A DNA stretch of 64,000 nucleotides from the NCBI RefSeq assembly GCF_002959855.1, contig NZ_PPDB01000007.1, forward strand, positions 248,001 to 312,000, in the 5' to 3' direction. A program made the translations under genes and the position numbers. Positions 27,003-35,750 of this stretch are shown here, piece by piece (positions within the stretch are counted from its first letter, which is position 1; the number at the start of each line of letters is the position of its first letter). The stretch is from Veillonella denticariosi JCM 15641. Its GTDB lineage: Bacteria > Bacillota > Negativicutes > Veillonellales > Veillonellaceae. Below the pieces are notes generated by a model. That model saw nothing but the letters and a program-made list of their open reading frames with translations. It made no database searches and was not told where the DNA came from.

Positions 27003-27005
27003 TCC

Positions 27006-27046
27006 AAAGAATCTCTTTCTCTATACGGGAAGGGATTCTTTTATTT
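27006..27046 (+). terminator. intrinsic terminator after the PLP lyase gene
   Basis: A stem of about 15 bp with several G-T pairs (27006-27020 with 27027-27041), closed by AAAGAATC/GATTCTTT and followed by a T-rich tail. It ends the mutS-mutL-miaA operon. Confidence 0.85.
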
Positions 27047-27057
27047 CAAATCTTTTC

Positions 27058-27082
27058 AATATACCTGTTTCTGGGCTATAAT
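27058..27082 (+). promoter_or_regulatory. promoter of the mnmA-lepA-hemW unit
   Basis: A perfect TATAAT at 27077-27082 is preceded at about 18 bases by TTTTCA. The following leader of about 110 bases can form three short hairpins, near 27088-27106, 27124-27138 and 27138-27154, the last followed by TTGTTTT. Confidence 0.55.
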
Positions 27083-27201
27083 ATAAGTTACTATGATTTT
27101 ATAGTGATACTACTCGGACTTTTACACCGAACTAGTGTTTTTACACGTCAGGCTTTCACCCTGATTGTTTTATGATCAACAGATCATTAAAAGGAGAAAG
27201 T

Positions 27202-28263
27202 ATGGAAAAAGTTATTGCTGTAGCTATGAGCGGTGGCGTGGACAGCTCCTTGACGGCTGCCATGCTACTGAAACAAGGCTATAAAGTATTTGGTATCACC
27301 CTTTGGCTGTGGGTGAGCGGCACCCCTTATGATTCGGTGCCTCTAGCTGTTACGGACGCCAAGAAAATGTGTGATTTTCTAGGTATCGAGCATCATGTAA
27401 TCGATGCGAGAGATGTATTCTACGACAATGTGGTTGATTATTTTGTAAAAGAATACTCTTACGGACGCACGCCGAATCCCTGTGTGTTTTGCAATAAAAA
27501 TATCAAGTTTGATTTAATGCTCAATCGTGCTATTGAACTGGGTGCGACACACATGGTGACAGGCCATTATGCACAGATTAATTATAATGAATCGACCGGT
27601 TTATATGAATTACATAAGGGCATAGATCCTACAAAGGACCAGAGTTATGTATTGTATAATATGAACCAGCGCATTCTGAGTCATCTCATGTTTCCTTTAG
27701 GGGGGCAATGTAAGACAGAAACCCGTAAGATGGCCGAAGAATTCGATTTACCGGTTGCAAAGAAACCGGATAGTGTTGATATTTGTTTTTTGCCTCACGG
27801 AAATTATCAAAAACTCGTGGTAGAGGAGATGAAAGAAAAACCGAAAATCGGCAATATCGTTACTGAAGATGGAGAGGTATTAGGTAAGCATACAGGTTTA
27901 TTTAACTACACCATCGGGCAGCGTAAGGGGCTCGGCATCGCTTATAAACATCCTCTATACGTTATCGGTTTTAATGGTGAACGAAATGAAGTTATCGTAG
28001 GCCCTAATGAGCGACTCTTTACTAATCGTATGATCTGTAAATTTTATAATTTCCTGGATGATACGATTCATAAGGAATTAAAGGCGGAAGGAAAGATTCG
28101 TTACGCCGCTAATCCATCACCTTGTAAGGCACGAATCCTCGATGATGATACGATGGAGGTCGTCTTTGAAGAACCGCAACGGGCTATCACGCCGGGACAG
28201 TCTGTAGTCTTTTATAACGGCACTCAATTATTGGGAGGTGCTGTTATCGATCAGGTATGTTAG
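27202..28263 (+). CDS. mnmA: tRNA-specific 2-thiouridylase MnmA
   Basis: Puts sulfur on U34 of tRNA-Lys, -Glu and -Gln. The 353-residue protein has the PP-loop AMSGGVDSSLTAAML (about 7-21), the catalytic cysteines in NPCVFCN (about 97-103) and DICFLPHG (about 193-200), and GQRKGLGIA (about 237-245). The start is set at ATG 27202 by AAAAGGAG at 27189-27196; an upstream in-frame ATG at 27172 has no ribosome site and would add a non-conserved tail. The next gene is lepA. Confidence 0.96.
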   Translation: MEKVIAVAMSGGVDSSLTAAMLLKQGYKVFGITLWLWVSGTPYDSVPLAVTDAKKMCDFLGIEHHVIDARDVFYDNVVDYFVKEYSYGRTPNPCVFCNKNIKFDLMLNRAIELGATHMVTGHYAQINYNESTGLYELHKGIDPTKDQSYVLYNMNQRILSHLMFPLGGQCKTETRKMAEEFDLPVAKKPDSVDICFLPHGNYQKLVVEEMKEKPKIGNIVTEDGEVLGKHTGLFNYTIGQRKGLGIAYKHPLYVIGFNGERNEVIVGPNERLFTNRMICKFYNFLDDTIHKELKAEGKIRYAANPSPCKARILDDDTMEVVFEEPQRAITPGQSVVFYNGTQLLGGAVIDQVC

Positions 28264-28304
28264 AAAGGAGTATACAAATCTCGGGATTTGTATAATAGAT
28301 TATG
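28264..28304 (+). promoter_or_regulatory. lepA translation start with a hairpin between Shine-Dalgarno and ATG
   Basis: AAAGGAG (28264-28270) is followed at once by a perfect 10-bp stem (28271-28280 with 28285-28294) with a TCGG loop, then 7 bases and the lepA ATG at 28302. Linear spacing from SD to ATG is 31 bases, too long for normal initiation; with the hairpin folded it is 7. A stop (TAG at 28296) blocks any in-frame upstream start, and the lepA N-terminus is canonical. Confidence 0.75.
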
Positions 28305-30101
28305 TCAACGAAACACATTCGTAACTTTTGTATTATCGCCCATATTGACCATGGTAAGTCCACCATCGCCGATAGATTAATTGAATATACGGGCACATTA
28401 CAAAAACGTGAAATGGAGGCACAAGTATTAGACTCCATGGATCTGGAACGGGAACGCGGTATTACAATTAAGGCTCAATCCGTACGTATATTGTATAAAG
28501 CGCACGATGGCGAGGAATATATTCTCAATCTGATCGATACGCCGGGTCATGTGGATTTCAGTTATGAAGTATCACGTTCTCTTGCTGCTTGTGAAGGGGC
28601 ATTGCTGGTTGTGGATGCCGCACAGGGCGTAGAGGCTCAAACGTTGGCAAATGTATATCTTGCGTTAGAGCATGATTTGGAAATCATCCCTGTTATCAAT
28701 AAGATCGATCTGCCATCGGCTGACCCTGATCGTGTAAAACAGGAGATTGAAGATATAATCGGTCTGGATGCATCTGAAGCTGTGCTTTGCTCCGCAAAAT
28801 CCGGTATTGGTATTCCCGATATTTTAGAGGCCATCGTCAATAAGGTACCGGCTCCACCGGATAAATCGAATGAACCGACACGGGCATTGATCTTTGACAG
28901 CCGTTTTGATTCGTATAAGGGCGCTATTGCGTATGTACGGGTTAAAGAGGGGGCTATTAAGGCAAAAGATACAATTCGTATGATGCATGATAAGAAGGAC
29001 TTTGATGTAACTGAGCTTGGTATTTTTACGCCGAATCTCGTGCCTGTACAAGAATTACCATGCGGCTCTGTAGGATGTATTGCGGCGAGCATTAAAAATG
29101 TTGCGGACTGTCATGTAGGCGATACAGTTACATTGGCGGACAATCCGGCACCGGAACCGTTGCCGGGATATCGCAAGGCCGTATCCATGGTATATTGCGG
29201 CTTATATCCGACGGATTCCAAGGATTATGAAAACCTTCGTGATGCATTGGAAAAATTACAGCTCAATGATGCCGCTTTGGAATATGAAGCTGAGACGTCG
29301 TTGGCGCTCGGCTTCGGATTCCGTTGTGGTTTCCTCGGGTTGTTGCATATGGATGTTATTCAGGAACGTCTGGAGCGTGAATATAATTTATCCCTTATTA
29401 CTACGGCGCCGTCTGTAAATTACAAGGTATATAAGACCAACGGAGAAATGATTGAAGTTGATAATCCTGCGAAACTGCCGCCGCCAACTGAAATCGATTA
29501 TATTGAAGAACCATATGTTAAGGCTACAACAATTGTTCCTAAGGATTTCGTCGGCACTATTATGGAATTGTCCCAAGATAAACGCGGTGAGTATCAATCG
29601 ATGGAGTATCTTGATGAGACACGCGTGTCCGTCGTTTATCATCTGCCGTTGAGTGAAATCATTTATGATTATTTCGATAAATTAAAATCCGCTACGAAGG
29701 GATATGCTTCTCTTGACTATGAGTTAATCGGTTACAAGCAGTCGCCGATGGTTAAGATGGATATTTTATTAAATGGTGATCCTGTTGATGCGTTGTCCAT
29801 TATTGTACATAAGGACAGAGCGGCTACACGGGGGCGTGCATTGGCGGAGAAATTGAAGGAACTCATTCCTCGTCAAATGTTTGAAATTCCGATTCAAGCT
29901 GCAGTAGGCACGAAAATTGTGGCTCGCGAGACGGTAAAAGCATGGCGAAAAGACGTGCTCGCGAAATGTTACGGTGGCGATATTTCGCGTAAGCGTAAAT
30001 TATTGGAAAAACAAAAAGCCGGTAAAAAAAGGATGAAATCCGTCGGCTCCGTTGAGATTCCGCAAGAAGCATTCATGGCTATACTCAAGGTTGAGGATTA
30101 A
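28302..30101 (+). CDS. lepA: elongation factor 4 (LepA), back-translocating ribosomal GTPase
   Basis: A translational GTPase that acts on stalled ribosomes and in subunit biogenesis, membrane-associated at low Mg. The 599-residue protein opens [21 protein letters not shown] with the G1 motif, then ERERGITI (G2), DTPGHVDF (G3, about 84-91) and NKID (G4, about 138-141). Domains II-V follow. The C-terminal LepA-specific domain ends with the basic [14 protein letters not shown] and EIPQEAFMA. Expression may depend on the hairpin before the ATG (see the separate entry). Confidence 0.97.
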   Translation: MSTKHIRNFCIIAHIDHGKSTIADRLIEYTGTLQKREMEAQVLDSMDLERERGITIKAQSVRILYKAHDGEEYILNLIDTPGHVDFSYEVSRSLAACEGALLVVDAAQGVEAQTLANVYLALEHDLEIIPVINKIDLPSADPDRVKQEIEDIIGLDASEAVLCSAKSGIGIPDILEAIVNKVPAPPDKSNEPTRALIFDSRFDSYKGAIAYVRVKEGAIKAKDTIRMMHDKKDFDVTELGIFTPNLVPVQELPCGSVGCIAASIKNVADCHVGDTVTLADNPAPEPLPGYRKAVSMVYCGLYPTDSKDYENLRDALEKLQLNDAALEYEAETSLALGFGFRCGFLGLLHMDVIQERLEREYNLSLITTAPSVNYKVYKTNGEMIEVDNPAKLPPPTEIDYIEEPYVKATTIVPKDFVGTIMELSQDKRGEYQSMEYLDETRVSVVYHLPLSEIIYDYFDKLKSATKGYASLDYELIGYKQSPMVKMDILLNGDPVDALSIIVHKDRAATRGRALAEKLKELIPRQMFEIPIQAAVGTKIVARETVKAWRKDVLAKCYGGDISRKRKLLEKQKAGKKRMKSVGSVEIPQEAFMAILKVED

Positions 30102-30102
30102 T

Positions 30103-31290
30103 ATGATACAAACAGATTCAAAAACTATGAATCTGTCTACAATAGGGGATATGGGGCTGTATGTCCATATCCCTTTTTGTAAACAGAAGTGTATTTATTG
30201 TGATTTCCCAGCATATCAAAATTTACAGGATTATTATGAGACCTATATATATGCTCTCGTGCAGGAAATTGACTTGTGGGCTAATGAGCATCCTGAATCG
30301 AAACTTCGCTCTATTGATACCATTTATTTTGGTGGAGGAACGCCGACGGAATTATCCATAGATCAGTTAAAAATAATCTTAGATAAAATACGTCATACTT
30401 TTACCATTACAGATTCTTGTCATATGACCATAGAGTCGAACCCTGGAGAAGTTGATTTAACATATCTAATTAAGCTGGTCAGTCTCGGTTTTAACCGTAT
30501 CAGCTTCGGTATTCAAACCTTTGATGATAAGGCTCTTTTACGGTTGTATCGCAGCCATACGGCGAAAAAGGCCATACAGGCCGTACAAGATGCGAAGACA
30601 GCCGGTTTTGAGGATATTAATATTGATCTTATTTATGGATTGCCGAATCAAACGGTGGCCGATATTCAGCGAAACTTAGAACTCGTTCGGGATTTACCGA
30701 TTAATCATATTTCTACCTATGGACTGCAAGTTGAGGCGGGAACGTATTTATATCATCTTGTAAAAAAGAAATTGATTTCCTTACCCGATGAAAGTATTGA
30801 TGAATCCATGTATGATACCATGATGACAGGTCTATGTGAACTCGGATTTGAACGCTATGAAATTTCTAATTTTGCTAAAGGCGGATCGTACAGTCGCCAT
30901 AATTTAAAATATTGGCATTATATAGATTACTTAGGTTTTGGAGCCGGTGCACATTCCTTTTATGATGGCGTGCGACGAAGTAACAACCGCAATGTCATGC
31001 CGTATATTCAATCGGTCGATCGATATGAAATGCCGACTGTCGAAACGGAGAACATATCTATTGAACGGGCACAGGAAGATTTTTGTTTCCTTGCACTTCG
31101 AACAAAATGGGGCCTTGATGAGAAGCTGTTTAAGGATCGATTTGGTATCTCTGTGCGTAATTTATTTGGCCCGAGCATAGATGAATTAGTTGCTAAAGGA
31201 TTGATGAACTTTCATCATGGCGCCTATCATGTAACACCTGAAGGTGCAAAGCACGGAAACTATGTTTTTGGTCAATTTATTCGTGAATAA
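30103..31290 (+). CDS. hemW: heme chaperone HemW (radical-SAM, HemN-like)
   Basis: A radical-SAM family protein that binds and delivers heme rather than oxidising coproporphyrinogen. The 395-residue protein has the cluster motif CKQKCIYC (CX3CX2C, about residues 24-31) followed by DFPAY, FGGGTPTEL near 85, and the heme-binding HNLKYW motif near 270, which separates HemW from HemN. The lepA-hemW order is common in Firmicutes and hemW often precedes hrcA, as here. The start at 30103 is one base after the lepA stop. The operon continues with a siroheme-type protein. Confidence 0.9.
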   Translation: MIQTDSKTMNLSTIGDMGLYVHIPFCKQKCIYCDFPAYQNLQDYYETYIYALVQEIDLWANEHPESKLRSIDTIYFGGGTPTELSIDQLKIILDKIRHTFTITDSCHMTIESNPGEVDLTYLIKLVSLGFNRISFGIQTFDDKALLRLYRSHTAKKAIQAVQDAKTAGFEDINIDLIYGLPNQTVADIQRNLELVRDLPINHISTYGLQVEAGTYLYHLVKKKLISLPDESIDESMYDTMMTGLCELGFERYEISNFAKGGSYSRHNLKYWHYIDYLGFGAGAHSFYDGVRRSNNRNVMPYIQSVDRYEMPTVETENISIERAQEDFCFLALRTKWGLDEKLFKDRFGISVRNLFGPSIDELVAKGLMNFHHGAYHVTPEGAKHGNYVFGQFIRE

Positions 31291-31376
31291 TGTATTTTCT
31301 CACAGATTCTCAAAATCCGATATGTTAGGATTAATAGGATGATGATGAATAAGCATGCTGGATTTGAGGAGGAACG

Positions 31377-31979
31377 ATGAAGACATCGGTTATATTACAC
31401 GGTTTACATAATGAATTTTCATTGGAACAAATGAAAGCATGTATAGAACTAGCTGAAAAATATGGCGGTTTGTTTCGTCATGTTGTGACAGGTTTGCAGA
31501 TTACAGGGATTGAAAAAGAGGATAAAGAACAACTTATTTCCGAATTGCCGGAAGGGGTTACTACGGTCATTCATCGCGGTGTAAATTCGCTTATCGCTTG
31601 TGTCGGAAAGGGACATTGTAAAAATGGCCAAATGGAGACTCAAGAGCTGGCGGATTATGTGGAACGTAAACATTATGGGCGTAAGACATCTCATAAGTGT
31701 AAAATCGGTATCAGCGGATGTGGGCGTAACTGTCCGGATGCCATGGTGAAGGATATAGCCTTTATCGGTACATCTCATGGTTTTATGCTTGCCGTTGGTG
31801 GTACAACGGGGATTAAACCGGAGGCCGGAAAAATACTGGCTCGAAATTTATCTGTGGAACAGGCTAAAAAAGCGGTTGATATCTTGGTCGACTGGTATGC
31901 GGAAAATGGTGAACCTCGGGAACGTATGGGAAAACTATTAGTAAGACTGGGGAATCCGCTTGAAGGGTTAAAGCTATAA
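31377..31979 (+). CDS. single-domain nitrite/sulfite-reductase-like protein
   Basis: A 200-residue protein with one ferredoxin-like half-domain (about 1-70) and one siroheme/4Fe-4S-type domain. The four cysteines have the family spacing: CVGKGHC (CX5C, about 82-88) and, 28 residues on, CGRNC (CX3C, about 115-119). The following GTTGIKPEAGK fits. At under half the length of a normal SIR/NIR subunit it resembles the small coenzyme-F420-independent or DsrA-like proteins of anaerobes; the substrate is unknown. A strong GAGGAGG ribosome site precedes it. It is followed by a 313-base gap. Confidence 0.82.
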   Translation: MKTSVILHGLHNEFSLEQMKACIELAEKYGGLFRHVVTGLQITGIEKEDKEQLISELPEGVTTVIHRGVNSLIACVGKGHCKNGQMETQELADYVERKHYGRKTSHKCKIGISGCGRNCPDAMVKDIAFIGTSHGFMLAVGGTTGIKPEAGKILARNLSVEQAKKAVDILVDWYAENGEPRERMGKLLVRLGNPLEGLKL

Positions 31980-32001
31980 TTAATAAACTAAAGAGTATAT
32001 A

Positions 32002-32113
32002 AAAACACTTATCTATTTTACAGGTCTAATAATTTATTTTTCAATTAGATTTATTTTTATCTGTTTGAGAAATGAATAGAGGATTGTCAAACGTGAGATA
32101 GGATAAGTGTTTT
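32002..32113 (+). ncRNA. candidate folded RNA element or long terminator upstream of hrcA
   Basis: The outer arms pair over 18 bases with one bulge (32002-32019 with 32095-32113). Inside, ACAG/CTGT plus TCTAAT/ATTAGA form one arm (about 32020-32064) and GTTTGA/TCAAAC forms a second (about 32063-32092), giving a possible three-way junction. The tail CTTATTT is only weakly U-rich. It could terminate the hemW operon or be a small RNA; no family is recognised. Confidence 0.35.
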
Positions 32114-32212
32114 CTTATTTATAGTCTTTGATTTTTTGACTAATTAATTTCAAAAATTGAATTGTCTTTTTGACTAAATAGATATTATTTGAGTTTTTAG
32201 GGATTTTTTTGC

Positions 32213-32243
32213 TTGACAATTTATGTAAGTGTGATAATATTAT
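32213..32243 (+). promoter_or_regulatory. sigma-A promoter of hrcA-grpE-dnaK-dnaJ
   Basis: A consensus TTGACA at 32213-32218 is followed after 16 bases by TAATAT (32235-32240), with TATTAT at 32238-32243 as the alternative. The CIRCE operator begins about 10 bases downstream, at the expected transcription start. Confidence 0.75.
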
Positions 32244-32251
32244 ACATGCGA

Positions 32252-32278
32252 TTAGCACTCAAAGTTTATGAGTGCTAA
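32252..32278 (+). promoter_or_regulatory. CIRCE operator (HrcA binding site)
   Basis: The exact consensus TTAGCACTC, nine spacer bases, GAGTGCTAA. HrcA with GroEL help binds this repeat and represses class I heat-shock genes. It lies between the promoter and the hrcA ribosome site, so the operon is autoregulated. Confidence 0.97.
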
Positions 32279-32292
32279 CAAGAGGTGTTATT

Positions 32293-33309
32293 ATGGATGA
32301 AAGAAAACAGCGCATCTTGAAAGCCATAATTGAAGATTACGTTAAATCCGCAGAACCGGTAGGGTCAAGAACGATTGCAAAGAATTATAATCTCGGTATC
32401 AGCCCTGCGACGGTGCGCAATGAAATGTCCGATTTGGAGGAATTAGGCTATTTGGAGCAACCTCATACATCGGCGGGACGTATTCCTTCAGCGAAGGGCT
32501 ATCGTTTATATGTCGATTCTATGATGAATCGACAACCTGTTCCATTACAGGATGCTGAAAAAATAGAAATGATTTGGAAACACTCCAACGGGTCAACGAG
32601 TGAATTATTTTTCAATATGGCTAAACTGCTTTCACAAGTGAGCCATAGCATGAGTTTATTCCTTGCACCGGCGCATGACAGGGCCTTAGTGAAATATATT
32701 CATGTATTGCCTCTAGGCGCTCATCAGGCTATCATGGTTGTGATTACCGAGACGGGGGCGTTAGATAACGAGTTGATGTACTTTGGTGAAAGCGTATCAC
32801 CGGATGTATTACAAGATTTAGCATTACAATTCAGTAATGCCTTACAGAATGTAAGCATCGGTTATATTACGGCCGAAGCGTTGGGTACGATTTTGATTCA
32901 TATGGAAGGACCTAAGGAGGTTTTATTGGTTTTCTCGGAAACCTTATTACGAGCGATTAATAAACGCAAGTTGTTTTACTCCGTAGGCGCTACGGAGTTG
33001 TTAAATCAACCGGAGTTTAAATCTGTTGAAAAGGTACAACCCTTACTTTCATTAGTGGAAGAACAGAATGAATTAGGACAGTTATTGAAAGATGATTCGC
33101 CGACACCGATAAAGGTAAAAATAGGCGTGGAAAACCAGACGGAGGCACTCCACACGATGAGTGTGGTGCAGGCTGATTTCAGGAATCAAGAGCAGCCGAT
33201 AGGAACACTGGCTATTCTCGGCCCGACGCGGATGGAATATGGGCGTATCATCGGTATGCTGTCACATATGAAACATGTAATGGAAACCATGATAAAAGAA
33301 CAAAAATAG
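32293..33309 (+). CDS. hrcA: heat-inducible transcription repressor HrcA
   Basis: The repressor of class I heat-shock operons through CIRCE. The 338-residue protein starts MDERKQRILKAIIEDYVKSAEPVGSRT (given here in part), a winged helix covering about 1-75 with SPATVRNEMSDLEELGYLEQPHTSAGRIPS (read as SPATVRNEM, LEQPHTSAGR). The GAF-like dimerisation region follows, with IGPTR-type LAILGPTRMEYG near the end. The ATG at 32293 is preceded by AGAGGTG; a GTG inside CIRCE was not used. Confidence 0.96.
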   Translation: MDERKQRILKAIIEDYVKSAEPVGSRTIAKNYNLGISPATVRNEMSDLEELGYLEQPHTSAGRIPSAKGYRLYVDSMMNRQPVPLQDAEKIEMIWKHSNGSTSELFFNMAKLLSQVSHSMSLFLAPAHDRALVKYIHVLPLGAHQAIMVVITETGALDNELMYFGESVSPDVLQDLALQFSNALQNVSIGYITAEALGTILIHMEGPKEVLLVFSETLLRAINKRKLFYSVGATELLNQPEFKSVEKVQPLLSLVEEQNELGQLLKDDSPTPIKVKIGVENQTEALHTMSVVQADFRNQEQPIGTLAILGPTRMEYGRIIGMLSHMKHVMETMIKEQK

Positions 33310-33321
33310 AAAGGGTATGTA

Positions 33322-33867
33322 ATGGCTGAAGAACAAGACATTAAACAAGAGGCGACTGATGAGACGGTGGAAAATCCTCCCGTTGAAGATTCAGTCGTTG
33401 AAGAATCCGATGAGGCGGTAACAGATGCCGCTCAAGTGCTGGAAGAGTTGAAAGCTGACTTTGATAATCGCTATAAACGGTTACAGGCGGATTTTGAAAA
33501 CTTTAAGCGGCGCACGAATCAGGAAAAGGAACAACTTGCAGGATTCGTTAAAGGAGATGTGCTTACCGATTTGCTTCCTGTTTTGGATAATTTTGAACGC
33601 GCTGTTCAATCTCCTGCAGAAGGTGATGCAAAGGTATTCCTCGATGGATTCATTATGATTCATCAGAATCTGATGGCTATGCTCTCTAAACATGGTTTAG
33701 CTGTTATCGAAGCCGTGGGAAAACCGTTTGATCCGAATTTTCACCAGGCGATTATGCGTGTACCGTCAGATGAATATGAATCTGATACGGTCTGTGAAGT
33801 ATTGCAAACTGGCTATACTGTTGATGGACGTTGTATTCGTCCGGCGATGGTAAAGGTTGTTGAGTAG
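33322..33867 (+). CDS. grpE: nucleotide exchange factor GrpE
   Basis: Releases ADP from DnaK and acts as a thermosensor. The 181-residue protein has an acidic, disordered N-terminus (about 1-45), a long coiled coil (about 45-95, containing [12 protein letters not shown]) and a C-terminal beta domain with the signature [22 protein letters not shown]. Length is typical. It starts 12 bases after hrcA and precedes dnaK by 28 bases. Confidence 0.96.
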   Translation: MAEEQDIKQEATDETVENPPVEDSVVEESDEAVTDAAQVLEELKADFDNRYKRLQADFENFKRRTNQEKEQLAGFVKGDVLTDLLPVLDNFERAVQSPAEGDAKVFLDGFIMIHQNLMAMLSKHGLAVIEAVGKPFDPNFHQAIMRVPSDEYESDTVCEVLQTGYTVDGRCIRPAMVKVVE

Positions 33868-33895
33868 ATTATATAGTATTAGGAGGTCATATATT

Positions 33896-35734
33896 ATGGC
33901 AAAGGTAATTGGTATTGATTTAGGGACTACAAACTCATGTGTTGCTGTTATGGAAGGTGGCGAACCTACGGTTATTACTAACCAGGAAGGTGCTCGTACA
34001 ACCCCTTCCGTCGTTGGTTTTGCTAAAAACGGTGAACGTCTTGTAGGTCAGTTGGCAAAGCGCCAGGCCGTATCTAATCCAGAAAACACGATTATTTCCA
34101 TCAAACGTCATATGGGTAGTGACTATAAAGTTAAAGTGGAGGGTAAAGAGTATACACCGCAAGAAATTTCTGCGATGATTCTTCAAAAAATTAAATCCGA
34201 TGCGGAAGCATATTTGGGCGAACCCGTAAAACAGGCTGTTATTACGGTACCTGCTTATTTTACAGATGCTCAACGTCAAGCTACAAAAGACGCTGGTGCT
34301 ATTGCAGGTCTTGAAGTCCTTCGTATCATCAATGAACCTACGGCTGCTGCACTTGCATACGGCGTAGATAAGGATGAAGACGGTAAGGTTCTCGTATTTG
34401 ACCTTGGTGGCGGTACATTCGACGTATCCATTCTTGAATTAGGCGACGGCGTATTTGAAGTATTGGCTACATCCGGTAATAACCATCTTGGTGGTGATGA
34501 CTTTGACGAACGCATCATGAAATACCTCATTGAAGAGTTCAAAAAAGAAACCGGTATCGATTTATCCACCGATAAATTAGCCGATCAACGTCTAAAAGAA
34601 GCGGCAGAAAAAGCTAAAATCGAATTGTCCGGTGTAGCAAGTACGAATATTAACTTGCCATTCATCACTGCTGATGCTACAGGTCCTAAACATTTGGATG
34701 TAACATTGAGCCGTGCAAAATTCGAAGAATTGACAGCTGATTTGGTACAGGCAACGATTGAACCTACACGTAAAGCGATGCAAGATGCCGGCCTTTCTGC
34801 ATCCGATATCGATAAAGTATTGCTTGTCGGTGGTTCCAGCCGTATCCCTGCGGTGCAGGAAGCTATAAAAAAAGTTTTGGGTAAAGAACCGACTAAAAAC
34901 GTTAACCCTGACGAATGTGTTGCCATCGGTGCAGCTATTCAAGGCGGTGTATTGGTAGGTGAAGTTAAAGATGTATTGTTGCTCGATGTAACTCCATTGT
35001 CCCTCGGTATTGAAACAATGGGCGGTGTATTTACACGCATTATCGATCGAAATACTACAATTCCTACATCTAAATCTCAAGTATTCTCCACGGCGGCAGA
35101 TAATCAACCGTCTGTAGATATCCATGTATTACAAGGTGAACGTGAATTTGCGGCGGACAATAAGACATTGGGTCGTTTCAACTTGGATGGCATTCCGGCG
35201 GCTCCTCGCGGAGTTCCTCAAATCGAAGTGACATTTGATATCGATGCTAACGGTATCGTACACGTAAAAGCTAAGGATTTGGGTACTCAAAAGGAACAAA
35301 AAATCACAATCACATCTTCTAGCGGTTTACAACAAGAGGAAATCGACCGCATGGTAAAAGAAGCGGAAGCTCATGCAGCGGAAGATAAGGCTAAAAAAGA
35401 AGAATTAGATGTTAAAAATAATGCGGATTCTTTAGTTTACCAAGCGGAAAAAGCATTAAAAGACCTTGAAGGTAAGGGCGATGCTGCTTTGATGAAAGAA
35501 GTGGAAGAAGCAAAAGATAAATTGAAGAAATCTATTGAAGCCAGCAACATTGATGACATCAAAAAAGACAGTGAAGCTTTAACTGCTCCATTACACAAGT
35601 TAGCTGAACAAATGTATGCAGCTGCTCAACAGGCACAACAAGCTGCGGGCGGTGCTGAACAGCAAGGTAGCGCAAAAGCTGATGATAATGTTGTAGATGC
35701 GGATTATACAGTAGTGGATGACGAAAAGAAATAA
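33896..35734 (+). CDS. dnaK: molecular chaperone DnaK (Hsp70)
   Basis: An ATP-dependent chaperone working with DnaJ and GrpE. The 612-residue protein starts [20 protein letters not shown]. It lacks the 24-residue insert of proteobacterial DnaK, as usual for Gram-positive-type Dna[16 protein letters not shown]-type motif (about 170-184), the linker [15 protein letters not shown] (about 360-374), the substrate-binding domain and a lid ending in [14 protein letters not shown] follow. ATG 33896 is set by AGGAGGT. Codon bias matches rpsB and tsf. Confidence 0.98.
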   Translation: MAKVIGIDLGTTNSCVAVMEGGEPTVITNQEGARTTPSVVGFAKNGERLVGQLAKRQAVSNPENTIISIKRHMGSDYKVKVEGKEYTPQEISAMILQKIKSDAEAYLGEPVKQAVITVPAYFTDAQRQATKDAGAIAGLEVLRIINEPTAAALAYGVDKDEDGKVLVFDLGGGTFDVSILELGDGVFEVLATSGNNHLGGDDFDERIMKYLIEEFKKETGIDLSTDKLADQRLKEAAEKAKIELSGVASTNINLPFITADATGPKHLDVTLSRAKFEELTADLVQATIEPTRKAMQDAGLSASDIDKVLLVGGSSRIPAVQEAIKKVLGKEPTKNVNPDECVAIGAAIQGGVLVGEVKDVLLLDVTPLSLGIETMGGVFTRIIDRNTTIPTSKSQVFSTAADNQPSVDIHVLQGEREFAADNKTLGRFNLDGIPAAPRGVPQIEVTFDIDANGIVHVKAKDLGTQKEQKITITSSSGLQQEEIDRMVKEAEAHAAEDKAKKEELDVKNNADSLVYQAEKALKDLEGKGDAALMKEVEEAKDKLKKSIEASNIDDIKKDSEALTAPLHKLAEQMYAAAQQAQQAAGGAEQQGSAKADDNVVDADYTVVDDEKK

Positions 35735-35750
35735 GAAGGGTTGGTAATGA

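Larger units (their letters stand above)
31980..32292 (+). other. 313-base intergenic region: folded element, promoter and CIRCE before hrcA
   Basis: AT-rich and without a plausible gene. It holds, in order, a folded element of about 110 bases (32002-32113), a T-rich stretch (32114-32212), the hrcA promoter (32213-32243), a CIRCE operator (32252-32278) and the hrcA ribosome site (32281-32287). Confidence 0.8.

Noticed and set aside
30052-30102. Longer hemW starting inside lepA
   Set aside because: The extension is the out-of-frame reading of the lepA C-terminus; ATG 30103 gives the usual HemW length.
32272-32292. GTG start for hrcA within the CIRCE element
   Set aside because: It would make the operator coding and lacks a ribosome site; ATG 32293 follows AGAGGTG and gives the canonical N-terminus.
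34592-35125. 177-codon minus-strand frame inside dnaK
   Set aside because: Antisense shadow of dnaK with cysteine- and arginine-rich nonsense composition.
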